Positions 32,668 to 44,930 of a stretch of DNA of 64,000 nt are shown here, one piece after another. The notes under the pieces are model-generated. The model searched no databases and was not told the origin of the DNA. It was given only the letters and a program-made list of their open reading frames with translations. Origin of the DNA: Entonaema liquescens (lineage: Eukaryota > Ascomycota > Sordariomycetes > Xylariales > Xylariaceae). The position numbers and the translations under genes were made by a program. Numbering within the stretch: the stretch's first letter is position 1; the number at the start of each line of letters is the position of its first letter. The stretch is from positions 434,001 to 498,000 of the forward strand of contig CADCSX010000008.1 of NCBI GenBank assembly GCA_902805475.1, given 5' to 3'.

Positions 32668-35600
32668 ATGAGCTACGGCAAGAAAGATGAAGATGCCGAC
32701 CTCGGCCTGGTCAAGGTTGATCGCACTCAAGTTTTCCAAGAAGGTAAATACAATTCAATTCAGTATTCAAATCCCAAGTTCCCTTAAGTTGTTCACTCCG
32801 CCATATGATCTATATGGGTACACAGCTAAATAGTACCAAGCTCGATTATTTAACAGTTCACCAATTCAACCACGAAGATGTCGCATTCTCTTAACAAAGA
32901 TTGCCCTCCTTTTATATACCGGCGAGAAGTTCCCGACGAATGAAGCCACTACTCTCTTCTTCGGCATCTCGAAGCTATTCCAAAATAAGGATGCCAGCTT
33001 GCGACAGATGGTCCATCTGGTTATCAAGGAGATCGCCAACTCCGCAGAAGATATTATTATGGTTACGAGTACTATAATGAAGGATACAGGTGGTAGCACA
33101 GACGCAATCTACAGACCGAATGCCATACGAGCCTTGTGTCGCATTATTGACGTGAGCCCAATAATACACAATCCTAGCTGCCTCACTCCCCTTTGCTGAT
33201 GTCTTATAGGCGACAACTGTCCAATCGATCGAACGTGTAATGAAGACTGCGATAGTCGACAAGAACCCCTCAGTATCCTCCGCCGCCCTCGTATCTTCCT
33301 ATCATCTCCTCCCTATCGCCAAGGACGTCGTTCGACGATGGCAGTCCGAAACTCAGGAGGCCGCTGCCTCCACCAAGTCCTCGGGTGGCTTCTCCCTTGG
33401 CTTTTCGTCTTCCTCTGCTTCATTGCCGGTCAACAACTCCACCATGACCCAATACCACGCCATTGGTCTACTATATCAGATACGATCTCATGATAGGATG
33501 GCTCTGGTTAAGATGGTGCAGCAGTTTGGTGCCGCCGGTGCTGTCAAGAGTCCTGCTGCTATAGTAATGTTGGTCAGGCTGGCTGCTCAGCTGGCTGAGG
33601 AAGATCAATCCCTCAGGAAGCCCATGATGCAGCTGCTCGATGGGTGGTTAAGGCATAAGAGCGAAATGGTAAACTTTGAGGCAGCTAAGGCAATCTGTGA
33701 TATGAGGGATGTTACCGACGCCGAAGTCACCCAAGCTGTTCATGTACTGCAGCTATTCCTCTCTTCGCCTCGCGCCGTAACCAAATTCGCTGCTCTCCGA
33801 ATCCTACATAACTTTGCTTCCTTCAAGCCGCAAGCCGTCAACGTTTGCAACCCCGATATCGAGGCGCTCATCTCCAACAGTAACCGATCGATCGCTACGT
33901 TCGCCATTACTACGCTCCTCAAGACCGGCAATGAAGCAAGTGTGGACAGGCTAATGAAGCAAATATCTGGGTTCATGTCGGAAATTACGGACGAGTTCAA
34001 AATCACTATCGTCGAGGCCATCCGAACACTCTGCCTCAAGTTCCCGAGCAAGCAAGCTGGCATGCTTTCTTTCTTGAGTGGCATCCTACGCGACGAGGGC
34101 GGTTACGAGTTCAAGCGTGCTGTGGTTGAAAGCATGTTTGACCTTATTAAATTTGTACCGGATTCCAAAGAGGATGCCCTCGCCCACCTTTGCGAATTTA
34201 TCGAGGACTGCGAGTTCACAAAATTGGCCGTTCGCATTCTCCACCTTTTAGGTTTAGAAGGTCCTAAGACTTCTCAACCGACCAAATACATCCGATATAT
34301 CTACAACCGTGTCGTTCTTGAGAATGCTATCGTGAGAGCGGCGGCCGTAACCGCTCTAGCCAAGTTCGGTGTGGGTCAGAAGGATCCTGAAGTTAAGCGT
34401 AGCGTCGATGTTCTGTTGACCAGATGCCTGGATGACGTGGATGATGAGGTCCGTGACCGTGCTGCGCTCAATCTGAGGTTGATGCACGAGGAGGATGATT
34501 TGGGTGAACGCTTCATCAAGAATGGTGAGTACATATATCATTTCTTAAAAACGTTCCGAAATACTAATCAGGGATGCAGAGAACATGTTCTCGCTACCTT
34601 ACTTTGAACATCAGCTTGTTATGTATGTAACATCAGATGATAAGTCGGCCTTCGAGACTCCATTCGACATCAGCCAGATCCCGGTCGTCACCCGGGAGCA
34701 AGCGGATGCCGAGGACCGCACGAAGAAGCTTACGGCCACTACACCATCTCTAAAGCCACCAAAGACCGGGCCAACAAAGGCGGCACCGACTGGCGCAGAG
34801 GCGCAAGCTTCAGCGGCAGCAGCAGCTCAGAAGTATGCTCAAGAACTTATGTCGATCCCAGAGATGAAGGAATTTGGCAGCGTTCTCAAATCGTCTTCTG
34901 TTGTTGAGCTGACTGAGGCTGAGACCGAATACGTCGTATCAGTCGTTAAGCACATCTTCAAGGAGCACATTGTACTCCAGTATGAAGTTAAGAACACACT
35001 TCCGGCTACAGTTCTCGAAAATGTGTCGGTGGTAGCAACACCGTCTGACGAGGAGGAACTGGAGGAAGTATTCATTATCCAGGCAGAGAAGCTTCCCACA
35101 GATGAGCCCGGAAAGATATACGTGGCGTTCAAGAAAGCGAATGGCGAAGGATCACTGCCGACTGCCACTTTCTCCAACATACTCAAGTTTACGAGCAAAG
35201 AGATCGACCCTACTACCAACGAGCCCGAGGAGACTGGCTACGAGGATGAGTATGAGGTTTCGGACTTTGATCTTGCCGGTAGCGATTACGTGATACCTAC
35301 GTTTGCGGGCAACTTCAACCACGTATGGGAACAAGTGGGTGCGGCTGGCGAGGAAGCGGAGGAGACGATGCAGCTGTCTGGCGTAAGCAGCATCGCAGGT
35401 ACGTGTTTATACCCCTATTATTTCACGATACGATGACTAACCTTAAAACTAGACGCTACGGAGCAACTTATCAAGGCACTCTCCTTGCAACCACTAGAAG
35501 GCACGGATGTCCCTGTCAACCAGACAACACATCAACTCAAGCTTCTGGGCAAGACAGTCAACGGCGGAAGGGTGGTGGCAAATGTCAGGATGGCGTACTC

Positions 35601-35685
35601 GTCGAAATCGGGAGTGACAACCAAGATTATAGTACGCAGCGAGGAGGAGAATGTTGCCGCCATGGTAGTGGCGTCCGTCGCGTAA
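32668..35685 (+). CDS. SEC21: Coatomer subunit gamma
   Basis: Gamma-COP, a core subunit of the COPI coat that forms Golgi-to-ER vesicles and binds dilysine cargo and Arf-GAP. Five exons (32668-32743, 32841-33151, 33210-34524, 34580-35398, 35453-35685) join in frame to 917 aa, matching the family. The N-terminal adaptin-like HEAT region begins VFQEARLFNSSPI and contains LLLTKIALLLYTGEKFP, LFFGISKLFQNKD and MVHLVIKEI. An Ala/Pro-rich linker around TGAEAQASAAAA leads to the C-terminal appendage, which starts near SIPEMKEFGSVLKSS and ends TTKIIVRSEEENVAAMVV before the TAA at 35683. Exon 2 starts after the AG at 32839-32840, upstream of a second possible AG at 32855. All introns are short with standard donors. 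Nothing abnormal seen. Confidence 0.97.
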
Positions 35686-36632
35686 TAATGATGGTTTCTG
35701 GAAAGGCGTTTCTGCAAAAAATAACGAGCGATGTCCTTTCGGTTTTGAGGGTACCTTATGCATATTACTAGAGAATGGAGAAAGGGGCGAGCAGTAGGAC
35801 TTGTGCGATCCTAGATGATCCTAGGGCCGAGTCATCCGTGTTTATAAGAAGAGTGAAAGAAGAATTTACGGTAGCCTCTCGAGTACCAGAACGAACCTAG
35901 GAGGTTGAGCTCGAGTGGGTTATGATGAATTGATCAGTATAATAAACTTCAAACTCAGGTTACCTTTGCTTTTGCTGATTTGCAATAGCCGAATAGCTTA
36001 CACAGATTAACAGTGGATTTTGATATCTTTAAATACAGGTAGGTTACATGGAGAAATTTCACATGAGTAGAGTAGATCACTTATACGTTTACGTACCTGA
36101 TGTAGATACTTCGGTATATCCAAGTACCCAGGTACCTACCTAACCTTACACCTTGCACACATACCTATGTAGGTACCTCTAAATGGAGGACGCGAACCCC
36201 CCCCTGTCATGGAAGCTTCCTCTTGTCAAATTGGAGCTACCGTGTAAGTTTCTGGCTTGTAAAATGGGGTCGTCGATCGGCCATCGATATTGGATGCACA
36301 CAATCACAATGACGTTTTCTCCATCTTTTTTTTTCTTTGCCCTAGGTTCAAGCCAACTCATCTTTTTTTCTTAACAATTTCCTTTTTTTAAACAATGCTA
36401 CATAATACCTACTAAACTAAATTTACGAAGAACTACACCTCTAGACGAATTAGTTCGTTCTTTGATCGTCGACGACGTTCCTCCTTTTTAAATAAAGGGG
36501 ACGTTTTGTCCCGAGGCGTTTTTTGCTAGTGCATTCATCCCATCCTTCTGTATCCGGAGCAGCGCCGCGGAATTAAGCATATTAGTATTTCTCGACTATA
36601 ACGACAAGATATAACCGGCATCGAAGGTCAAG
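35686..36632. other. SEC21-phosphotransferase intergenic region
   Basis: About 950 bp without a gene. Palindromic AGGTACCT/TAGG-type motifs cluster at 36128-36178. Poly-T runs near 36330 and 36363-36392 and a pyrimidine-rich stretch precede the next start codon. Confidence 0.6.
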
Positions 36633-38021
36633 ATGGTTTACGTTCGTCAGGAATTCTTGCCGAATTTAAAGGCGTATAAGTACTCGGGCGTCGACCACTC
36701 TTTGACGTCCAAGTACATTCTAAAGCCCTTCTACACCAATGTCGTCATTAAGTGCTTCCCCATGTCCATGGCCCCGAACCTCATCACCTTGACGGGTTTC
36801 ATGTTCATCGTCGCCAACTTGTTCACCCTGCTATGGTATAACCCGACTCTCGACCAGGATTGCCCCCCGTGGGTCTACTATTCCTGGGCTGTGGGCTTGT
36901 TCCTATATCAGACTTTTGATGCGGTGGATGGGACGCAAGCGTATGCCTTACAAGCACATTAGAGCTGCTTAACCTCCACTATAGCTTAGACTAAGGTAGC
37001 TAATTGGTATTCTTCAGACGACGGACGAGACAAAGCGGACCCCTCGGTGAACTCTTCGACCACGGCGTCGACGCCCTGAACACCTCTCTCGAATGCCTCA
37101 TCTTCGCCGCCTCGCAGAACATGGGGCAGAGTTGGTACACGGTCGCTACGCTCTTTGCCTGTGGGTAATACCCAAGTCTTTGTCCTCCGTATTTAGCAGC
37201 AGTTGTTAACAAGTCTTGTCTCCGTAGCTCTCCAGACTTTCTACGTCCAGACCTGGGAGGAATACCACACTGGGACCCTCACCCTGGGCATCGTCAACGG
37301 CCCCGTCGAAGGCATCCTCATCATCGTGTTCGTGTACGCGTTGACTGGATATATGGGCGGCGCCTCCTTCTGGCAGCAGTCCATGCTCGAGACTCTGCAT
37401 ATCCCCAAGTCCCTCGGCATCCCGGAGTACCTATATAACCTGTCCTTCACGCAGTGGTACATGGTCCAGGGCACCATAGTCATGGTCTTCAACACGGTCG
37501 AGAGCGCGCGCAATGTCATCCGTGCACGCCGTGCCCGTGGCGACCGCAGCCGCTGGGCTCTCCTCGGCCTTCTTCCGTTCGGCAGCATCTGGGCGCTCGT
37601 CGTGGCGTACCTGTACCTGCAGCCGGTTATCCGGACCCAGCACCTCGTACCGTTCGCCCTATTCGCCGGCTTCGTGAACGCGTACAGCGTCGGCCAGGTT
37701 ATCACCGCGCACCTCGTCAAGCTGCCCTTTCCCTACTGGAACGTGCTCGCACTGCCGCTGGCCTACGGTGTCGTCGACTCCCTCGGCCCCGTCCTCCAGT
37801 CTCACTTCGGTTGGGCCACGGGCTGGCCCAGCGCCCTCGGCGACGGCGTCTACCAGGTCGCCTTCATGTTCTGCATGCTGGGCATCGCGATAGGCGTCTA
37901 CGGCTCCTTCGTCGTCGACGTCATTGTTACGATCTGCGACTACTTGGATATCTGGTGTCTCACCATCAAGCATCCGTACGTCGAAGTTGAGGAACATACT
38001 AATGGGAAGAAGGTGAACTGA
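36633..38021 (+). CDS. CDP-alcohol phosphotransferase (Ept1/Cpt1 type)
   Basis: Ethanolamine- or cholinephosphotransferase, the last step of the Kennedy pathway, making phosphatidylethanolamine or phosphatidylcholine from CDP-ethanolamine/choline and diacylglycerol in the ER or Golgi membrane. Exons 36633-36940, 37018-37160 and 37228-38021 give 414 aa. The first join completes the full CDP-alcohol phosphotransferase signature: D99-G100, A103-R104, G113, D117 and D121, within DGTQARR and GELFDHGVD. TFYVQTWEEYHTGTLTLG and NGPVEG follow, then several membrane spans. The second intron has two possible donors; GTGGGT at 37161 with the TAG at 37225-37227 gives LFASLQTFYVQTW, which matches family spacing best. 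The sequence cannot tell Ept1 from Cpt1. The third exon is markedly richer in C and G than its surroundings, typical of highly expressed genes here. Confidence 0.93.
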
Positions 38022-39927
38022 GGGGAAGAAGAGCAGGTACTTATGGGTTTATCATAGCACCAGGAGATGGGGTATAATATTGCTTTAATAGCAAGGTCCG
38101 TCTCCTTGAGACCAAAGAGCAGACAGTTGCTCTCTATTTATGCGGCAAGGCGGGATGCTATATAAGCCTAGGTTCGGTACCTAGGGTGTTTCAATGTTTG
38201 CTTGGCTAGGATGGGTTAACGGATATCTAATGCAGCTGATGAAAACTAAGGAAGGGGGGCGGACGGGATGGTAAGGGGAAATACCTAATACCTTTCAAGA
38301 TAATGATGAAATGATGACCAAGTGCTGGGCGTCTAATGTCTGCTAACTCCACTCTGTTATTCTATACTATGTTATGTTATGTTATGTTACGCTGTGGTCT
38401 TATAATGAGCGGTTTATGTATGTATTTACATGGTTCGATATACCCCATTTGATGGATGGAAGAGAGGGGAGGAAGGTTGTAGGAATAGTAGATTGGAAGT
38501 ATATTGTTGACTCAGGTCTACCTCTTGGGGTTGTGATTTGAATACATAGGAGAAGTGTTGAGTTGAGTATTCACTATAAGTTACCTAAGGCACCCTTCGT
38601 AGTTCTCGTCTAGCGATCATATTAATCACGAAGACCCTGACCGTCATCGTTAGAACTGATGGCACGTGTCGTATTTTTCAATAAGTGTGATGAACCTATT
38701 TCAGGTAGGTAGATACATCTATGTCAACACACATGCTGTTTCTAAAGGAAGATATCAAGTTTCCAGCTTCGTTCGTCATTGCTCCGCAGAGCAAGTACCC
38801 TTATATAGATAGCTACCGACATCAAGCACGTCAATTAGACTCATGCCGCCAAACCCTGCTTAAATGCTCCCCTAGCTATCAAACCAATATATCCATTCAG
38901 CTTAGCCCTTATAACCAGGATCTCCAAGGCCTCGTCGTGCTATCTCGTAAAGTCTACGCCCCATCCGTTAACCCCGTGATGGCCTTAAGCATTTTCACTT
39001 AAAAGGGTAAATAAACAAAACTCGTCATATACCTAAGTACTCGGTTGGTCTAAGAACAAGTAAGTAGAGGAGACAACACGACGAGGATTTACAAGTATTT
39101 ATCTTCCAGTTCAATTATACCTAAATACATGCTCCATCCTCCCCCTCTCTTACCCTAAAGACCCTACCCTAAAACCCGACCACCAAGAACAGCACAGAAA
39201 AAGAAACACGAAAAAGGCCAAAGAAACAGAAAGCCTCCCATATATCCCATCTCAAATGCAGTAATATCCCTACGGAAGCTGTATGATAGATATATGGTCA
39301 TAGGTAATATGGTATATATAAACCCAGCCCAACCAGCCGCCTCCTGTTGAACACCAGGTGGATAAAATGAGACGAGAAAGTCCTAAGAAAATACTTCGAG
39401 TGGATTGTTGGAATCATGCTTCTCTTTGTCTCCTTTCCTCTTGTTGGCTTCCTGGGTTTTCAAAAGCATCCGCCTTAACCCCTCCTTTACAATAATAATA
39501 ATGATGATAATAATACCCTTCCGGCCAGAAACTCCCCAACCATGTTTGAATTTGGTGTCATCCTCTATGTCATTCCCCCCACAGCCCATATTCTTCCCCT
39601 GCGCGGTTTCCTTTCCAATACATCTTTGGTTTGTCTCTCCCGTCGATTTCTAATTTAGGGAACAAGTAGCAGTGCCCGCTACTATGTCGCAGACGTGTTT
39701 CCCGAGTCAGGTCCCAAGCGCTTCGATCGTAATATACTCGTCCATTCATTGATCCTCCGTACGCTGTCCGCCATTCGCCAATTTACAAAACCGAGATCAA
39801 TTTTTTCCTATGATACCCGGTACGCCATCAGTCTCATGTACCTCAGATCTCTTCGCTGATTCGAAAACAGCGATTAGTCCCGAACACAACCAAATTTCTC
39901 AATACCCAATTCGAAAAGTGTAATTGC
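38022..39927. other. Intergenic, no gene seen
   Basis: About 1.9 kb between convergent genes. It contains a TATGT microsatellite near 38363-38390, a TAGG motif at 38703-38712 and an AAT/ATG repeat near 39490-39512. Frames such as 38721-39002 have no recognisable homology. Confidence 0.6.
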
Positions 39928-41082
39928 TCATAATAGCTCGTCACTACCACTCGCGACACTCTCTACGATAGCCTGGAGAATGACACGTTCCTCGAAAACC
40001 GGACCTTGCCCGTCACACTTAGCCTGGGATTTTAGTCGCAGGCTCACATCGCCGACATCGACCCTACCCTGCTTAAATAACTCGTGATTAATGATATAAT
40101 CCCAGGTAGCGCCCGCAGCCAAGAGGCGCTCGCCGCCAGACTCCACTATGCGGTGGCTCGGGGTCTTGTTGGTGTGGTTCTGAAGGAGGTCCGAGTAGAA
40201 GTCCGTGGGGTTGTACTGCATTGGCCCTGTGGTCGTCGGGGCAGGGGGCGACAGGGAACCGTTCTGGGCGTGGACGTTGGACGTGGCACGCAGAATCTCG
40301 TTCTCGGTGCTCATCTTCTGCAGGTCGCGTTTCAGCTTTTCGTTTTCGCTGGCCGTCTGATGCTGCTGTGCTTCCAAGCTAGCTAGCTTCGCTTCAAGGT
40401 CCTTAACATGTCGTTCCTTGCGTTCTCGGAATGCGCGCTGACTAGAGATCGACGTAGTGTTAGTCAAACGCTAAAGGTCTTGCGATATTCATATATCACA
40501 TGTTGGACCGTCCCTCCAATCCTAAAACCCCGGGGGTTACTCACGCGGCCCGGTTTTGCGCCTTCCGGCGAGATTGGGCAGGCGTTAGATCGTCGTCATC
40601 CGAATTGGATGCCGTCTGCCTATTTGCGTCGGGATCCGGCTTGGCCATAGGTAGTATATCGGCTGGGCTGCTCTTCACACCCGAAACACTATTCACTTGA
40701 GAATGGTTCTGGCCACTCTGGCCGCGGACTGGATGCGTCGGCGGTGTCGGCGGGCCGGGAGGACCGGGGAAGGCCTGAGGCTGCTGATTGAATTGGGCAT
40801 ACGGCTCAAAGTTCTGTTGGAAGTGATCACTATTCTGGAAGCCATCGTAAACATCCTGGTTGACATACGGAGATCAGCGCTCCATTTTCTAGGCAAGGCT
40901 ATTTTATAACCCTACACTAAAAACTGAAACAAAATAGCAGAGGTACGGGATACACTAACATGTGGAGAGTGGTTGTTGAACTCATCGGATGCGGCTGAGT
41001 TGGAATGAGACGGGGTCAAGGGAGGAATCCCGATAAAGTGATAGGGATGAGCTCCACCGTAGAATGGGTGTGAGAAATCCAT
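39928..41082 (-). CDS. bZIP transcription factor, AP-1/Yap-related
   Basis: DNA-binding bZIP factor of the fungal AP-1 (Pap1/Yap) type. Exons 41082-40960, 40855-40545 and 40441-39928 give 315 aa. The N-terminus starts MDFSHPFYGG and is followed by PPLTPSHSNSAASDEFN; a Gln/Pro-rich stretch comes next. The third exon completes the basic region RRKAQNRAAQRAFRERKERH at about 132-151, with the NxxAQxxFR signature of Yap-family factors, then a leucine zipper. The C-terminus has WDYIINHELFKQGRVDVGDV and LKSQAKCDGQGPVFEE, similar in place to the Yap1 C-terminal cysteine-rich domain, but the whole protein contains only one Cys, so classical disulfide redox control is unlikely. The second and third exons meet inside a codon (GC|T), which fixes that join. 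The leader has a short ATACGAT repeat near 41120-41150. Confidence 0.88.
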
Positions 41083-44000
41083 TTTCTGAACTTGAAAAGA
41101 CTCGGTCGCAGGGTATCTACTATACGATATACGATATACGATATACGGAATGAGAATGCGTAGATGTTGCGAACAAGTGTAGAGGAAGTGGAAAGAAGCT
41201 TGCACGGCGAGACCGGCGGTTCGATGGTGTTATTACTCGGGCCTCCCAGTAATACGTCCAGGAAAGCTGCTGATGGATGGTTCAAGTAACGGGGGGTTAA
41301 CACAAGGTCCAGGGGTGTCTCTCTTTGGTTTGGCCGTTCCCGAACACAGGGGAGGCTTGCTAATCTACCAGATCTGCGTAGCGTGCTTGGGATTGACACA
41401 AGTACCGCAGCACAGCAGATCAGAAGGTCAGGTAATTCTTGATATCAGGCAAAGTTAAGTACGTAGGCGAGAGCAGAAGTCTCATCATAGCTTTGTGTGT
41501 CCCTGCTTCGGCCTCCGGTGGAAATGCACTCGAGGGATATTTGAGAGCACGGGGAATATGTATCCTCAAGCCTTTTGCGTCCTTTGGGGCCATTGGGGCC
41601 ACAGAAATAAGAGGAGACCGTCTTACTAATTTTGGCAATATGCGATATTCCTTCGGTTGAGGTGGCAAATAGGAATCACCTATTCCATCTCCACAGACGG
41701 GAAGGGTGGATTGCCCCGTACCCAATTCGTCTAGAGGGGAATGTCTAAAGACGCTGTCGACTTTAAAATATACCACCTGCATATCCCACGCCACCCGCGT
41801 TCCTAGAACATTCGGTGGTGATTCGACAACCCCAAACCATAACGAAAGGGGTGACAAACCAATGTTCGTCTCAAGGGAAAGCCTTAGATTAATGGCCCTA
41901 CCTTTTCCTCAGACCCTTCTTGCATTTAGGTATACCATACAGCTTCAGTCCTCAGCGGTAACATGACTTTGGGGGGAGCGCTACTAACCTAATAAAAGAT
42001 CTCCGTGGTTGAAGTAGACCATAGCTGGGCTCCTCCGCAAAATTTTCGATTTTTGCATGTATTCGAATCCTTCATACCTTTTTTTGACTTACATCTGCTT
42101 CTTACACCCCTCCGAGACCCAGAGGACCAGTGTTTGAGGTACTTCGGGCGTCAGCTGCACTTCCGCCGGGTTGCGTAGGCCGTTCAACAGTACCTAAGGT
42201 ATAGGTAGTTGACATGCGGGATCGTACTGCCGTTGCATCTTTTTTGTAACCAATCATTGCCGTGGGATCAACTTTCCCGCCAGAAACAGATAACCTCTAC
42301 TTTGATAGTAACACATTACACGCACTGACGTTAGACAATGTTTCCACCAGACACCCCTCAAACTGCTGACGGTATCTGCAGCTGAGGCGGTATAAGACGA
42401 GGATTGGAAGGTCTCGATCCTCCACAGCCACCGTTTCTCACTCCGACAATTGACCATGAGAAAATGTCGAACCCTAGTATTTTTTTTTCGAGCACCATGC
42501 AGTTGCAAGCATCCCTAAAATAGCAGGCGTAGACCTAGATCGTCGACAAACTCTTATCTAGACCCCTTGGCGTACTCAACTTCTCCAGTGCTGACGAGGA
42601 AATTCAACAGCCAAGTTTTCCGCTGTTCGTCAGCTCTCCCAGAAACGATAAGCTTTACACGTATTGCAGGACGTAATGTGCAATACTAATTGACTCTGTG
42701 CGTAGCAGACGATACCCAACATATCCTAAGTTTGATGATACCGTAAATGTATTGTATCCCATCTAGGTTACGTTCGGCCTTGTTCTTATAAGTCGTGTTG
42801 CATCGAGGCGACCTCCGTAATGTGACTAGGGAACCTGTGGCGCGTCTACATCATATTAGCCAGTGCGATAGTTGACTGCCGTTCAATAGCATACATAATG
42901 CTTCGCCTAAGAGTCTGTATGAAGGTCATCACGTGCCTTGCTGATATTGGCTTATTCCACCTACTCGCATTTTTGAGGAAGCGCACATGGTGAGATATTC
43001 TTAGAACCCACTTCGTGTGCTGTATCATCCAGGAGTTGGAGCTAACGTAGGAATCTTAGGGTCACGATCCAAGACTTTCGAGGCGAGGCAATATTGCGCA
43101 GGCGGGATTTGGGGTAACACTGCTCCCCTACCAGGTGAGTGCAGTGAATGGGGCGGTGACCCTCACGCCTATCGCCGAATGAATCCGGACGGTATACCTG
43201 AGTCTCTTGGAGTCTATTCCGGTTCGTTATTGAAACGCATAATCATACCTCGATTAGTAAACCCGGCCCAGCCGTGGCAATATCAGAAGTCTATCGTTGG
43301 CTCTCAGGTCGAGGAAATATGCCTCCCAGGAGTAGTGGAAAAGTGAGACGAGCCCTCATGTTGGAAAATATTGGCCTAGATAGGTGTGCGGCGTACCAAG
43401 TAGGGTGATATAATGGAATTTCCCGAGCATGAAATTCCTCTTGTTCCTTGGATACCAGATATGGACCAACAAGAAGTTTGTCTTGTATTATGAACGCTTT
43501 TGGGGCGCTGTGATACGAAAACCGACGAGTTGTCAGACTCGGGAGCCGATCCGTATTGGATCTGGCGATAAAGCAAGACCGAACCGGCATTCCTTCCCAA
43601 TGCATGCGAATAGGTAAGTAACAAACATTCTTTCCGGTATACCGTCTTTCGCTGGAGTTGTAGGTTTGCCTCGGACTTATGATAATAGACGGAAAGAGAC
43701 CTTCTCGGGATGATACGAAGTGCGGGTAAAATAAGAACAATGCAGCAGAAGCAATCTCGAATGATCAAAAGAAGGCCATAAGGTGGATCAAGAAGCATGG
43801 AAACAACAAAGTTGTTATACATACTGCACAAGCTCTTTGTTCTAGATATTTCGCTTAGAATCCCGACGAAGAATTCTCCCTGCATATAATTCAAGTGCAA
43901 TTGTCGATATTTATTCCTAACTGTTCCTATAGTGTCAGGATCCCAGATGGGACATCTAGAACCAAGAACATGTTCAGTATGCAAGCCGTAGGCTTCCAGA

Positions 44001-44930
44001 GCTGGGTTTAAAGTGCCTTGCTAAACAACAAAGCTGTTTGCATACTTCTTGCTCCATCTCGTGGCATATAGGCGCGGGGAATCCTCGAGATATTTGAAGA
44101 CCAAGGAATAAGCTACAGATAAACATTACTGATAAAAATACGACGGATAAAGGAGCGTGCGCCAATATTGTGTGGTATAGCTAGGGGATAGGTTGCTCCG
44201 TCTGAAGTCGTTAGGTTGCTCACTTGCTTACGCGCTCACGCGTAGTTCACAGAGTTGGATCGAGAATATTTATCTTAGGCTTAGGAATAATATTAACTAA
44301 TCTTTCTTTAGAATTAGAGAAAGGGTACAAGAGAAAGGTATAACAAGGACAGGTACCAGGTAGTGGACAAGCAACCCTGAAGTTCACACCTTCCGCCAAA
44401 CCCCTAACTTTAGCTTGTTCTTTCCTGTTCGGGTATTCATGAGAACTTCCTTCCGTCTAGTTATGCATATTAGCTCCGTCTAGTGCGGGTCTGCTATTAG
44501 AGAGTACATGTACTTGAATCAAAAGGAAAGAAGCAACCTATCTCTGCTCTAAGTTCCTACGGTTACCACGAGTGCCAGAATTTCTACCAAGGTACATGCC
44601 TACCTCCTAGGGTGCAGTTCCTGCCTAGAATTGAGCCCCAACCCAAGTACAACACCAGTACCAAAACTAAACCTCCATCTCGGAAACAGCAATCAATCAG
44701 ACAAGGGCAAGTACCTATTTACTATACGTCTTAATACTAAGAAGTCGAGGAAAGTAGTCGCTACTCCTTCTTTCTACTTTATCCTCAAATCCATCATTAT
44801 TTCCACCATTAACAACATTATCATCGTCATCTCGCCTTTCTTTCCTCTCTTATTATATCCTGTTCTCTTTCTCAACGGACAACACCAAATCGTCGACAGG
44901 AGCCTTTAGTTGTCGTATTACCCAGTGACC
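41083..44930. other. Long intergenic region, no supported gene
   Basis: About 3.8 kb. Several frames of 100-200 codons exist on both strands (43017-43346 plus, 43376-43984 minus, 41420-41857 minus), but none has a family I recognise or convincing splice partners. Around 43,000-43,600 plausible protein-like stretches occur in shifting frames, which could be an old degraded gene. The last 300 bp are pyrimidine-rich and likely the leader of the next gene. Confidence 0.45.

Noticed and set aside
37241..37997. Several 110-180-codon frames overlapping the phosphotransferase
   Set aside because: Alternative-frame shadows of a GC-biased exon; the phosphotransferase frame carries all the conserved motifs.
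43017..43984. Overlapping frames on both strands in the 41-45 kb gap
   Set aside because: No family recognised and the protein-like stretches shift frame; possible relic, but not enough to call a gene or pseudogene.
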